A program made the translations under genes and the position numbers. Positions 17,078-24,449 of a stretch of 24,507 nucleotides of DNA are shown here, piece by piece. The stretch is from positions 1 through 24,507 of the forward strand of contig JAZKAD010000055.1 of the NCBI GenBank assembly GCA_040389305.1. Direction: 5' to 3'. The number at the start of each line of letters is the position of its first letter. Positions within the stretch are counted from its first letter, which is position 1. The notes beneath the pieces are model-generated. The model saw only the letters and a program-made list of their open reading frames with translations, ran no database searches and was not told the origin of the DNA. This DNA comes from JAZKAD01 sp040389305 (GTDB taxonomy: Bacteria; Pseudomonadota; Alphaproteobacteria; Rickettsiales; Rickettsiaceae).

Positions 17078-17092
17078 ATATTTAGTAAATAT
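17078..17092. promoter_or_regulatory. 15-bp A/T palindrome upstream of pccA
   Basis: ATATTTAGTAAATAT is a perfect palindrome around a central G, starting 12 nt upstream of the pccA ATG. It could be an operator or part of the promoter, but in A/T-rich DNA it may be chance. Confidence 0.25.
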
Positions 17093-17148
17093 TTAAGGTA
17101 TAGATCAGTATGGCAATACTACTATTTGATGAGATTTATGCAAGGAAT

Positions 17149-18234
17149 TTACATCTCGAACTCTAGATCCTTACCGTCTTTGATATGTTCTCTAATCCGA
17201 GACATTAAGCTTTGAAAATAATGCAGGTTATGCCATGTCATAAGCATAGAGCCGATAATTTCTCCAACTCTAACAACGTGATGTAAATATCCTCTTGAAT
17301 AATTCATGCAGGCAGGGCAGGTGCAACCTTCTTCTAAAGGATTTAGATCATCTGCATACTTACTATTTCTGATGTTGATAGTGCCAAATCTAGTAAATGC
17401 TTGACCATTTCTACCCGAACGAGTGGGGATTACGCAGTCGAACATATCCACCCCACGCTTTACCGCTCCTATAATATCGCTAGGCTTGCCCACTCCCATT
17501 AAATAGCGTGGTTTATGCTCTGGCAAAAACGCTGGGGCGTAATCTAGCACTTTAAACATTTCCTCTTGTCCTTCGCCAACTGCGAGTCCTCCGATAGCGT
17601 AACCTTCGAAGTCCAAAGCGGTTAAATCCTTAGCAGATCTTTCGCGTAAATCTTCATACACTCCGCCTTGAATAATTCCGAATTGCCCATATCCCTCTCT
17701 TTTATGAAAAGCCTTTCTAGAGCGCTCACCCCAACGTGAGGTTAATTCCATAGAAGTCTTAGCTTCTTCGCGGGTAGCTGGGTATTTTGTGCATTCGTCA
17801 AAAGCCATCGTAATATCACTACCAAGTAAGCGCTGTATTTCTGTAGAACTTTCTGGGGTTAGAAGATGCTTGCTACCATCTATATGAGATCTGAATTCAA
17901 CGCCATTCTCTGAAATCTTTCTAAGGGATGATAGGGACATAATCTGGAAGCCTCCAGAATCTGTAAGAATAGGCTTATTCCAATTCATGAATTTGTGAAG
18001 TCCGCCAAGATGAGCGACTCTTTCAGCTCCGGGTTTGAGCATGAGGTGATAGGTATTACCAAGGATGATATCCGCCCCAGTAGATGCTACGTCCTCTGGC
18101 ATCATAGCCTTCACGGCAGCTCTTGTGCCGACTGGCATAAAAGCAGGAGTTTTGATTTCGCCATGCGAAGTGTAGACTACTCCGCTCCGAGCTTTTTTAT
18201 GTCTGTAGTTTATTTGGAAATTAAAAGGAGTCAT
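17149..18234 (-). CDS. tgt: queuine tRNA-ribosyltransferase (tRNA-guanine transglycosylase) Tgt
   Basis: Tgt replaces guanine 34 in tRNAs with GUN anticodons by preQ1, the key step in queuosine formation. The protein (361 residues) has the family length. It shows FMPVGTRAAVKAM, GNTYHL, TDSGGFQIMSL (catalytic Asp ~92), SDITMAFDECTKYPA, the substrate loop GGLAVGE, and VDMFDCVIPTRSGRNGQAF with the nucleophilic aspartate. The zinc site is CTCPACMNYSRGYLHH (CXCXXC plus His). It links to queE and queC at the other side of the window. No good Shine-Dalgarno site precedes the ATG. Its upstream region has overlapping complementary arms at 18328-18370. Confidence 0.97.
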   Translation of the reverse strand: MTPFNFQINYRHKKARSGVVYTSHGEIKTPAFMPVGTRAAVKAMMPEDVASTGADIILGNTYHLMLKPGAERVAHLGGLHKFMNWNKPILTDSGGFQIMSLSSLRKISENGVEFRSHIDGSKHLLTPESSTEIQRLLGSDITMAFDECTKYPATREEAKTSMELTSRWGERSRKAFHKREGYGQFGIIQGGVYEDLRERSAKDLTALDFEGYAIGGLAVGEGQEEMFKVLDYAPAFLPEHKPRYLMGVGKPSDIIGAVKRGVDMFDCVIPTRSGRNGQAFTRFGTINIRNSKYADDLNPLEEGCTCPACMNYSRGYLHHVVRVGEIIGSMLMTWHNLHYFQSLMSRIREHIKDGKDLEFEM

Positions 18235-18327
18235 AGGGGTGCACCAAGACTAATATTTGATGGGTAGCAATATACTGCTCATGTTATCTCAGTGCAAGCG
18301 TAGAGTAGGCTAGTTAGATCTTAAGCG

Positions 18328-18370
18328 AGGCATCATTTTCTGAGATGCCTATGCAAAGAAGCTCAGAAAA
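18328..18370. other. two overlapping inverted repeats upstream of tgt
   Basis: AGGCATC (18328-18334) pairs with GATGCCT (18344-18350), and TTTTCTGAG (18336-18344) pairs with CTCAGAAAA (18362-18370). Each loop contains an arm of the other, so in RNA the stems would either exclude each other or form a pseudoknot. It lies ~95-135 nt upstream of tgt in the mdh-tgt spacer. It does not match the preQ1-I riboswitch sequence. Confidence 0.5.
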
Positions 18371-18392
18371 ATAAAGAATTACATGACGTCAT

Positions 18393-18431
18393 CCACCCCC
18401 GCCCCTACCTAGTGAGGTGAGGGCGGGGTGG
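18393..18431 (-). terminator. G+C-rich hairpin downstream of mdh
   Basis: Arms 18393-18410 and 18415-18431 pair over about 17 positions with one bulged C and a mismatch, around the loop AGTG. It follows the mdh stop on the minus strand. No U-run follows, so it may be a weak terminator, an RNA-stabilising stem or a repeated palindrome. The block 18393-18460 is about three-quarters G+C by my count, unlike its surroundings, and ATGACGTCAT (18383-18392) flanks it. Confidence 0.5.
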
Positions 18432-18460
18432 CGAGGCCAAAGGCGGAGAGCCGCGAGGCT

Positions 18461-19408
18461 TTATAACGTGATGCTATCAATTAATGAACGCACCGCGTTA
18501 GTTGATGCGTCAAAAGCTTCCTTCTCAGCTTGATTGAGATCGATTTCTACGATACGCTCAATACCAGCAGCGCCTATTACAGCGGGGACTCCAACATATA
18601 AGTCTTTGACTCCGTATTCGCCGCTTAGATAAGCCGCGCAAGGTAAGATACGTTTTTTGTCTTTTAAGTAACTCTCTGCCATTTCAAGGGCTGCAGTTGC
18701 TGGCGCATAATAGGCTGAGCCGGATCTAAGTAATGCAACTATTTCTCCTCCTCCGTTCCTTGTGCGCTCTATAATTTGATCAATTTTAGCCTGACTAGAC
18801 CAACCTTTTTTAACGAGGTCTAAAACGGGGACTCCGGCTATTGTAGAATAACGGATAAGAGGTACCATACTATCTCCATGTCCGCCCAAAACAAAGCTGG
18901 AGACATCTTCAACGGATACTGCAAATTCCTCTGCTAAAAAGTGATTAAATCTTGCAGAATCAAGTACTCCCGCCATACCCACTACTTTTTCTGGTTTTAA
19001 ACCGCTTGCTTTCATCATTACCCATACCATAGCATCTAGAGGGTTTGTGACGACTATTACAAAGGCATCCGGAGCATGTTTTTTGATATTTTCAGCCACG
19101 GCTTTGATTATGCTAGTATTTACAGAAACTAGATCGTCACGACTCATTCCGGGTTTACGAGGGAGGCCGGCCGTGACAATGATAACATCAGACCCTGCTA
19201 TATCTTTAAAGTCGTTGGTACCTCGAATTTTGGCATCAGAACCTTCAATAGTAGCGCCTTGAGAAATATCAAGAGTTTTTCCTTCGGGCAAACCTTCTGC
19301 AATATCGAACATTACAACATCACCAAGTTCGCGTATTGATATTAAATGAGCTAGTGTTCCACCAATATTACCACCGCCAATCAAGGCTATTTTAGCTCTT
19401 TTTCTCAT
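18461..19408 (-). CDS. mdh: malate dehydrogenase (NAD, LDH-like type)
   Basis: Mdh interconverts malate and oxaloacetate in the TCA cycle with NAD. The protein begins with the dinucleotide-binding motif GGGNIGG and the acidic NAD-selecting residue in FDIAEG. TAGLPRKPGMSRDDL carries the substrate-binding arginines of the mobile loop, followed by VTNPLDAMVW, GVLDSARF and the catalytic histidine in GGHGDSMVPL. I choose ATG 19408 (315 residues) because GGAG lies 9 nt upstream and this matches the usual LDH-like Mdh length; the in-frame ATG at 19423 adds five residues and lacks such a site. tgt follows on the same strand after a 226-nt spacer. Confidence 0.96.
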   Translation of the reverse strand: MRKRAKIALIGGGNIGGTLAHLISIRELGDVVMFDIAEGLPEGKTLDISQGATIEGSDAKIRGTNDFKDIAGSDVIIVTAGLPRKPGMSRDDLVSVNTSIIKAVAENIKKHAPDAFVIVVTNPLDAMVWVMMKASGLKPEKVVGMAGVLDSARFNHFLAEEFAVSVEDVSSFVLGGHGDSMVPLIRYSTIAGVPVLDLVKKGWSSQAKIDQIIERTRNGGGEIVALLRSGSAYYAPATAALEMAESYLKDKKRILPCAAYLSGEYGVKDLYVGVPAVIGAAGIERIVEIDLNQAEKEAFDASTNAVRSLIDSITL

Positions 19409-19622
19409 TGAGATCTTCTCCATAAATTATTGTTTTGAGTATAGTATCATTAAGTGCAATTATGATAGGTAAATATTGCTTGTGCAAAAATTCCGCTCAC
19501 AGACTGTGCTATTTTAAATAATAGATGCGCAAAGCCGAGTTAAAAGATCGATTAGATCATTTAATCTGGAGCTTGGTATTAGAGTTATTTGTGAAGTTGT
19601 GCTGCTTCGAACGAAGAGTGTC

Positions 19623-19658
19623 AACCCAAGAGAAAAGTATTTCTTTTTCACTTGGGTT
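19623..19658 (-). terminator. hairpin downstream of rho
   Basis: AACCCAAG (19623-19630) pairs with CTTGGGTT (19651-19658), and the interior GAAAA/TTTTC stretch can extend the stem past one mismatch. It is ~50 nt past the rho stop. The plus-strand side has a weak T-rich tail (GTTTGGT), the minus side does not, so its direction is uncertain. Confidence 0.45.
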
Positions 19659-19706
19659 GTTTGGTAGTCTAGGGTTTATCTAAAGTAACTGATAAGATGC
19701 CGGGAT

Positions 19707-21062
19707 TTAAGAATTCATCATTCCAAAAAAATCAGCATTGCATTTGGTATCTTTTAGCTTGTCCATTAAGAATTCCGCGGCATCAACAGTACCCATAGGA
19801 CCCATAATACGGCGCATAACCCACATTTTGGAAAGCGTTGCTTTGTCTACTAGTAATTCTTCCTTACGTGTTCCAGATTTTGTAATATCAATTGCTGGAT
19901 AGATACGGCGATCAGAAATTTTACGATCTAGTACTATTTCACAGTTACCAGTTCCTTTGAATTCTTCAAAAATAACTTCGTCCATTCTAGACCCAGTCTC
20001 AATAAGAGCTGTAGCTATGATTGTTAAAGATCCGCCATTTTCAATATTACGCGCTGCACCAAAAAATCTTTTTGGACGTTGTAATGCGTTAGCGTCCACG
20101 CCTCCAGTCAGAACCTTCCCAGAAGAAGGGACGACTGTGTTATAAGCCCTAGCAAGCCTTGTAATGTTATCTAATAAAATCACCACATCTCGTTTTTGTT
20201 CCACGAGTCTTTTGGCTTTTTCTATTACTATTTCTGCAAGCTGTACGTGACGAGTTGCTGGTTCATCGAAGGTAGAGCTTACAACTTCACCCTTCACGGC
20301 GCGTGTCATATCCGTCACTTCTTCTGGGCGCTCATCTATAAGTAGTACAATGAGGAAGACCTCGGGATGATTTGTAGTAATTGCATGAGCAATATTTTGC
20401 ATCAGCATAGTTTTCCCAGTGCGGGGAGGAGCAACAATTAGAGCTCTTTGTCCTTTACCAAGGGGCGATACTAATTCTATCATCCTATTGCTAAAATCTT
20501 TACCCGTCCCTTCTACTTCAAGGCGTAGTTTTTCTTCTGGATATAGAGGAGTCAAATTATCAAAATGCACACGATGCAAAGCCCTTGGGGTGTCATCAAA
20601 ATTGACCTTATTTACCTTAAGCAAAGCGAAATAGCGTTCCCCTGGTTTTGGAGCGCGAATTTGTCCCTCGACAGTATCACCAGTGCGCAGCCCAAAGCGT
20701 CTAATTTGACTAGGTGAGACATAGATATCATCAGGTCCAGCCGAGTAATTTGCCTCTGGCGCCCTTAAAAAGCCGAAGCCATCTGGGAGAACTTCAAGTA
20801 CTCCATCGCCTAGAATACTGCCGCCTTGCTCTACTATTTTTTTTAAAATAGCAAAGATCATTTCCTGCTTCAGCATAGCCCCGACGTTTTCGATGACGAG
20901 TTCTTCTGACTGAGCTTGTAAGCGTTCTGGAGATTGGCGTTTTAGATCTTTAAGATAAATAATTGGTTCTGCGAGAGGGGCGTTATCCATATTAACAGTT
21001 TCACCTTCTTCGTGCTGTGGCGTAGAATATCCAGCATGCCTTGTTGTACGTCTTCTTATCAT
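19707..21062 (-). CDS. rho: transcription termination factor Rho
   Basis: Rho is the hexameric RNA helicase that ends transcription at Rho-dependent sites. The protein has the N-terminal Rho domain (LKDLKRQSPERLQAQSEEL), the RNA-binding cold-shock-like domain with GFGFLRAPEANY and DDIYVSPSQIRRF, then the ATPase with the Walker A motif APPRTGKT (~211-218), the Q-loop region LLIDERPEEVTDM, and DNITRLARAYN, with the R-loop GGVDANALQRPKRFFGAARN. Start choice is uncertain: ATG 21062 gives 451 residues with a ~24-residue basic extension and no clear ribosome site, whereas ATG 20990 has AAGGTG upstream and gives 427 residues. The 21063-21420 stretch ahead of it may hold a leader. Confidence 0.97.
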   Translation of the reverse strand: MIRRRTTRHAGYSTPQHEEGETVNMDNAPLAEPIIYLKDLKRQSPERLQAQSEELVIENVGAMLKQEMIFAILKKIVEQGGSILGDGVLEVLPDGFGFLRAPEANYSAGPDDIYVSPSQIRRFGLRTGDTVEGQIRAPKPGERYFALLKVNKVNFDDTPRALHRVHFDNLTPLYPEEKLRLEVEGTGKDFSNRMIELVSPLGKGQRALIVAPPRTGKTMLMQNIAHAITTNHPEVFLIVLLIDERPEEVTDMTRAVKGEVVSSTFDEPATRHVQLAEIVIEKAKRLVEQKRDVVILLDNITRLARAYNTVVPSSGKVLTGGVDANALQRPKRFFGAARNIENGGSLTIIATALIETGSRMDEVIFEEFKGTGNCEIVLDRKISDRRIYPAIDITKSGTRKEELLVDKATLSKMWVMRRIMGPMGTVDAAEFLMDKLKDTKCNADFFGMMNS

Positions 21063-21420
21063 GTATGAGTATTATTTAGATTGTTGGAAAGGTATATATT
21101 AACGAATGTAGGCACCACTTACTTAAGGGGCTTACTTTAAAAACTAATAATGAGTAAAATTAATTGTAAGATTATTCGAGGTATAAGGACTACATCCTCA
21201 TGTCATTCTAAGTATCATGCATTTTGATTTTAGTCAAACAATTTTTGAGATCGCTACTCAATTTTTTGTGGCCTTAAAATTATTACAAGAATAATGCATT
21301 GTGCAAGTTGATTTTCTCCTCGCGATGACGCGAGGAGAAGTGACAGCAAAATAAATCAGCTAAAATTAAAGATCTATTATTGTTCTGGTAGTGTATTGCA
21401 TTCTTGAAGCGCGCAGATGA
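21063..21420. other. intergenic stretch with one strong hairpin
   Basis: This 358-nt stretch has no open frame I can support. It holds an 11-bp perfect hairpin at 21314-21339 (arms 21314-21324 and 21329-21339, loop ATGA). Neither strand shows a U-run beside it, so it is not a classical terminator and may be a dispersed palindromic repeat. The rest is A/T-rich and may carry the rho promoter, which I could not place with confidence. Confidence 0.6.
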
Positions 21421-21717
21421 TCATAACTCTGAATGATGATCCGATTCCCCACTCAGGCTGGTCTCCTCAATGCCCATAAAATTTCCGGGCTGCAAGCTTG
21501 ATATTACATCACTCAAATATGAGTCCTCCGTTACTTTACTTTGTGCTTCCAATATGATTGTCGTGGCCCCATTATCAAGCATAAATTCTCGAGTGATTCC
21601 GAGATTAGCAAACGCTATAGCCATAATTCCATCAGACAATAACTTACCTTTTCCTGGATCAGACTTTGCGATTTCCTCTAACTCTTCCGCGGAAAATATG
21701 TGTGGTGATGATGCCAT
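21421..21717 (-). CDS. small uncharacterised acidic protein
   Basis: This 98-residue frame begins MASSPHIFSAEELEEIAKSD and ends SGESDHHSEL. I do not recognise a family. It is acidic, predicted helical at the N-terminus, and has no signal peptide, cysteine cluster or membrane helix. The central part (GITREFMLDNGATTIILEA) looks like a compact alpha/beta segment. AGGT lies 6 nt before the ATG, a weak ribosome-binding site. It lies alone between rho and the MFS transporter on the same strand. Codon use looks like that of its neighbours and no overlapping longer frame competes, so it is probably real. Confidence 0.5.
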   Translation of the reverse strand: MASSPHIFSAEELEEIAKSDPGKGKLLSDGIMAIAFANLGITREFMLDNGATTIILEAQSKVTEDSYLSDVISSLQPGNFMGIEETSLSGESDHHSEL

Positions 21718-22002
21718 TTTATTACCTATTTTTGTTTATTAAGTGTAATGAACTATACACCAATAATACTATATTATCAAGTTTTTTTAAAGATACAGTG
21801 AATTTATACAAAAATAAGACCAGATCTGCTTGTCGCTTCCGAGACTCATATATTCACCAACTATTTCTATCGTTATAACCTCGACGTCAGATAATGCCGG
21901 AATCTCGCCTCTACTACGCAGTATGAATATGCTATATACAAATACTTAGAGTGTATTACATCACGGTATTTATTTTATCTGTACAAAACGTAAAGATAAT
22001 AC

Positions 22003-23250
22003 CTAGTATTTATTAGCTCTATATCTTCTGCAAAGGATATTGACGCCGACTACTATTATGCTAATAGAAACCAAAAAATATACCATGGGCAGCCAAACCA
22101 GACCGGTTTTGTGATACATATATGTTGAAATAAATGCAGTAGGAGTAGAGATACAAATAGAGCCAACCGCATGAGCCAAGCTAAAAATACGATATCTAAT
22201 GACTATAGGGATGCTTTGCTTTAAAAAAGCCAATGCTGTAACGTTAAGAAAAGGTAGAGCTATATTGCTTGCAAAGAATAAGGAGTAGTCTGTTTTGCCG
22301 TGAGATAATGAAAGTATCGTAGCAATAGTGAGTATTAGAAGAGCGAAAAATGCCAGGGAATTAATAGCTTTACGGCCAAAATAGTCAGCTGCCAAACCCC
22401 CCACTATTGCAAATATCATATATAATACTATAGCAATCGATGTGTAGAATTGCATCGTTGATTGCTCTATAACCCCAAGTACATTAAAATTATATGTTCC
22501 AAAGAAGATGATATAAAATTGATTAGTACTACCTATGGCACCCGCCACAAATAAACATGTTACAAAAAGCTCCCAATTTTCTTTTATAAGAACCCAAATC
22601 GGTACATTTTTAAAAGCATCATACCCTGGTTCGTTTACTGTAGAATCATCATCTTGAGCTCTAAAATGTCTTCTAACCAATACCATTCCTACGCCCATTA
22701 TGCTTCCGAGTAAAAATGAAGCGCGCCAAGCATAAGGTGGCATCATATCCAATGTAAAAAACCAAGCAGACATAGATGCTATAAATGACCCAAGCAGAGT
22801 CGAGGATGTAACAAGGCCGTTACCTAAGCATTGTTTATTTTTACCTATGCGCTCGTATATAAAAAGCCTTACGCCGTCAGTGCCTGATGATGCGAAAGCA
22901 CTCGTGCACATTCTAGTAACTAGTAAGATCACAGCAGATAGTATACCTATGTGGCTATATCCCGGAGTCAAGCTGACAACGAGCGAAGCGACTGCGGTAC
23001 CCAGAAGGCTGATTGTAAGGGTAGTAGATCTTCCATATAAATCACCGATTCTGCCAAGAGTCAAAGCTCCAATAGGCTTGGCGGCAACGGCAATAGCCAT
23101 AATAAAATATGTATTAAGTAACTGGATAATAGGATCGGAATCTGGGAGAAAATATACAGAAATCTTGGCGGCTAAAAACCCAAATAAATGATGGTCGTAG
23201 TATTGCACCATCACGCCAAACATAGCGATCAAAAAAGTTTTTCTGGTCAT
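22003..23250 (-). CDS. MFS transporter, ProP-like (metabolite/proton symporter family)
   Basis: This 415-residue integral membrane protein has the 12-helix layout of the major facilitator superfamily. Motif A appears in the first half as GRIGDLYGRST and again, degenerate, in the second half as GGLAADYFGRKA. The opening YYDHHLFGFLAAKISVYFLP and AVAAKPIGALTLGRIGD are typical of the proline/betaine (ProP) and related metabolite:H+ symporter branch, which is expanded in intracellular Rickettsiales. The acid HDXH-like region YYDHHLFG may be part of the transport path. Substrate cannot be deduced. A plausible promoter at 23281-23309 would give a short leader; no Shine-Dalgarno site is seen. The 285 nt after its stop hold no gene I can support. 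Confidence 0.88.
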   Translation of the reverse strand: MTRKTFLIAMFGVMVQYYDHHLFGFLAAKISVYFLPDSDPIIQLLNTYFIMAIAVAAKPIGALTLGRIGDLYGRSTTLTISLLGTAVASLVVSLTPGYSHIGILSAVILLVTRMCTSAFASSGTDGVRLFIYERIGKNKQCLGNGLVTSSTLLGSFIASMSAWFFTLDMMPPYAWRASFLLGSIMGVGMVLVRRHFRAQDDDSTVNEPGYDAFKNVPIWVLIKENWELFVTCLFVAGAIGSTNQFYIIFFGTYNFNVLGVIEQSTMQFYTSIAIVLYMIFAIVGGLAADYFGRKAINSLAFFALLILTIATILSLSHGKTDYSLFFASNIALPFLNVTALAFLKQSIPIVIRYRIFSLAHAVGSICISTPTAFISTYMYHKTGLVWLPMVYFLVSISIIVVGVNILCRRYRANKY

Positions 23251-23280
23251 GGAGTTTTGTGCGGCTTTAAATATTATATT

Positions 23281-23309
23281 AATATAAAGATACGGCTTCT
23301 AGAAAGCAA
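23281..23309 (-). promoter_or_regulatory. putative promoter of the MFS gene
   Basis: On the minus strand TTGCTT (23309-23304) and TATATT (23286-23281) are 17 nt apart, placing the transcript start ~24 nt ahead of the ATG. It is divergent from the ssrA promoter. The remaining stretch 23310-23525 contains no gene I can support. Confidence 0.4.
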
Positions 23310-23525
23310 GCAAATATAACTTGCCAAATGTAAACTCACCTAAACATAAACGCGCCTCAAGTCAGCAGTATCAAGTTTTATACAAGTATATTTTGGACCG
23401 AGTGGTAATAGCATATGAGGCATTTTTGATGGTGGCGGCGTTGTATACAATTCATCTTCAGCTTCGAATTAAGGCTTATATTTTATTGCATATTATCTTT
23501 ATAATGAATTTATAACAAACTTTCC

Positions 23526-23555
23526 TTGCTATTACGACGTCGCCTAAAGTATAAT
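23526..23555 (+). promoter_or_regulatory. putative ssrA promoter
   Basis: A perfect -10 element TATAAT at 23550-23555 is preceded at 18 nt by TTGCTA (23526-23531, 4 of 6 matches to TTGACA). A start near 23562 fits the beginning of the tmRNA acceptor piece. Confidence 0.6.
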
Positions 23556-23561
23556 GATAGT

Positions 23562-23638
23562 TGCTGAAAGGCTATGGTGATAAACGTTGCTTGTAATAGG
23601 AGTTGCGGACCCGGGGGCGGTACCCGGCGCTTCCACCA
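23562..23638 (+). ncRNA. ssrA: tmRNA acceptor piece
   Basis: This RNA becomes the alanine-charged half of the two-piece tmRNA. Its 3' end is genomically encoded CCA at 23636-23638; the 5' end is set from the promoter and is approximate. Confidence 0.85.
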
Positions 23639-23714
23639 GACTCTTTATTTTTTTGATTTGCTTGCTTATGTAATCTGATCAAATATTTAAAGATACCTAG
23701 TTTATGGTACTTGA

Positions 23715-23907
23715 GGGGGCGAAATAGGATCGACGTGCTTTGAAGGAAGTAATTTTTACCCGGTATGATTCCGCTGAACCTTTATGGTTGAGGGTCAAAA
23801 CAATAAATGCAAACGATAACGTCGCAAGGCGTCCTTTTGCGGTTCTTGCTGCGTAAAGCAGCTTAGACCACGCGGTTAGTGGGCTTTCCGGGCAACAGAA
23901 TAAGCCC
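23715..23907 (+). ncRNA. ssrA: tmRNA coding (messenger) piece
   Basis: This RNA starts with the 5' acceptor-stem strand GGGGGCG and the D-loop-like GGATCGACG, and carries the tag-coding frame in its centre. Several short complementary runs after the frame (such as GGGCTT...AAGCCC) are likely pseudoknots. The 3' boundary is estimated. Confidence 0.85.
23809..23856 (+). CDS. tmRNA proteolysis tag, ANDNVARRPFAVLAA
   Basis: Starting at the resume codon GCA (23809-23811), the frame reads ANDNVARRPFAVLAA and stops with TAA at 23854-23856. With the alanine from the charged tmRNA, the added tag is AANDNVARRPFAVLAA. The start ANDN and the end LAA are typical of alphaproteobacterial tags and of ClpX recognition. 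The central RRP is basic, whereas many alphaproteobacterial tags are acidic there. Confidence 0.9.
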   Translation, partial: ANDNVARRPFAVLAA

Positions 23908-23930
23908 AATATACTTAAGTTTAGTATATT
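23908..23930 (+). terminator. inverted repeat between ssrA and sspB
   Basis: AATATACT (23908-23915) and AGTATATT (23923-23930) are perfectly complementary with a 7-nt loop. It is A/T-rich, has no U-run after it, and ends 21 nt before the sspB ATG. It may mark the 3' end of tmRNA by processing, act as a weak terminator, or sit in an ssrA-sspB transcript. Confidence 0.4.
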
Positions 23931-23951
23931 CATTATAAATACAGTTAATAT

Positions 23952-24449
23952 ATGCAGGACACCATCGATTACGGGTTAATAATAGATAATGCTATGCGCA
24001 ATGTTGTTGCGGAGGCTTTAAAAATTGTTGCTATAAACGGTATATCAAATGACCATAGTCTGTATATTTCATTTAATACACGAGCGCGAGGCGTTCAGCT
24101 TTCTGAGGGTTTAAAAAAACGCTACTTAGAAGAAATCACAATAGTATTGCAACATCAATTTGAAGATTTAATAATCGAGAAAGACAGATTTAGAGTGACT
24201 CTTCGTTTTGATGACCTGCCCGAAGAGGTAATAGTGCCATTTTCTGCTCTCACATCCTTTGCTGATCCTGGCGCTAAGTTCGCTTTAGAGTTTTCAGCTC
24301 CTCTGCAGCAAGAAACTTCAAAGTTAAATACCGAGAGCATAGTGCCTATACAAAAACCTAGCAAAACACCCGAAGGCATTCAGAAGAAATTAAAGACTCA
24401 AGATTCTAGTAACGTCATCACTCTAGATAAATTCCGCAATAAAGACTAA
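23952..24449 (+). CDS. sspB: ClpXP adaptor SspB, alphaproteobacterial type
   Basis: SspB binds ssrA-tagged proteins and tethers them to ClpX for degradation by ClpXP. The 165-residue protein matches the alpha-type SspB: IDYGLIIDNAMRNVVAEAL, LYISFNTRARGVQLSEGLK, EEITIVLQHQFEDLIIEKD, FRVTLRFDDLPEEVIVPFSAL and FADPGAKFALEF form the substrate-binding core. After a flexible Gln/Pro/Lys/Ser-rich linker, the C-terminal NVITLDKFRNKD is the usual ClpX-binding tail. The ATG at 23952 fits the family start; no clear Shine-Dalgarno site is seen. It lies directly after the tmRNA gene whose tag it should recognise, an apt functional pairing. The 58 nt after its stop hold nothing I can assign. Confidence 0.92.
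   Translation: MQDTIDYGLIIDNAMRNVVAEALKIVAINGISNDHSLYISFNTRARGVQLSEGLKKRYLEEITIVLQHQFEDLIIEKDRFRVTLRFDDLPEEVIVPFSALTSFADPGAKFALEFSAPLQQETSKLNTESIVPIQKPSKTPEGIQKKLKTQDSSNVITLDKFRNKD

Larger units (their letters stand above)
23562..23907 (+). ncRNA. ssrA: two-piece (circularly permuted) tmRNA
   Basis: tmRNA with SmpB rescues stalled ribosomes and adds a degradation tag. As in other alphaproteobacteria, the 3' acceptor piece comes first: a T-arm-like hairpin CCGGG (23611-23615) / CCCGG (23623-23627) with a 7-nt loop, then CGCTTCC, the discriminator A and an encoded CCA at 23636-23638. After a processed spacer, the coding piece begins with GGGGGCG at 23715, which pairs with CGCTTCC (two G.U) to rebuild the acceptor stem; the conserved GGATCGACG follows. 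AAGTAA (23747-23752) can pair with TTGCTT (23587-23592) as part of helix P2. The tag frame is 23809-23856. The 5' end, spacer limits and 3' end near 23907 are estimates. sspB lies immediately downstream. Confidence 0.93.

Noticed and set aside
18235..18460. Known preQ1 riboswitch upstream of tgt
   Set aside because: The conserved C/A-rich aptamer core of preQ1-I is not visible; only unassigned overlapping stems are present.
19408..19423. Upstream ATG as the mdh start
   Set aside because: The GGAG that would serve as the ribosome site overlaps that first ATG and is well spaced only for the ATG at 19408.
23321..23515. 64-residue open frame on the plus strand with a hydrophobic end
   Set aside because: TTG start, no ribosome-binding site, no family; it lies in the divergent promoter region between the MFS gene and ssrA.
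23697..23933. 78-residue open frame on the minus strand
   Set aside because: It lies wholly antisense to the tmRNA coding piece, which explains the sequence.
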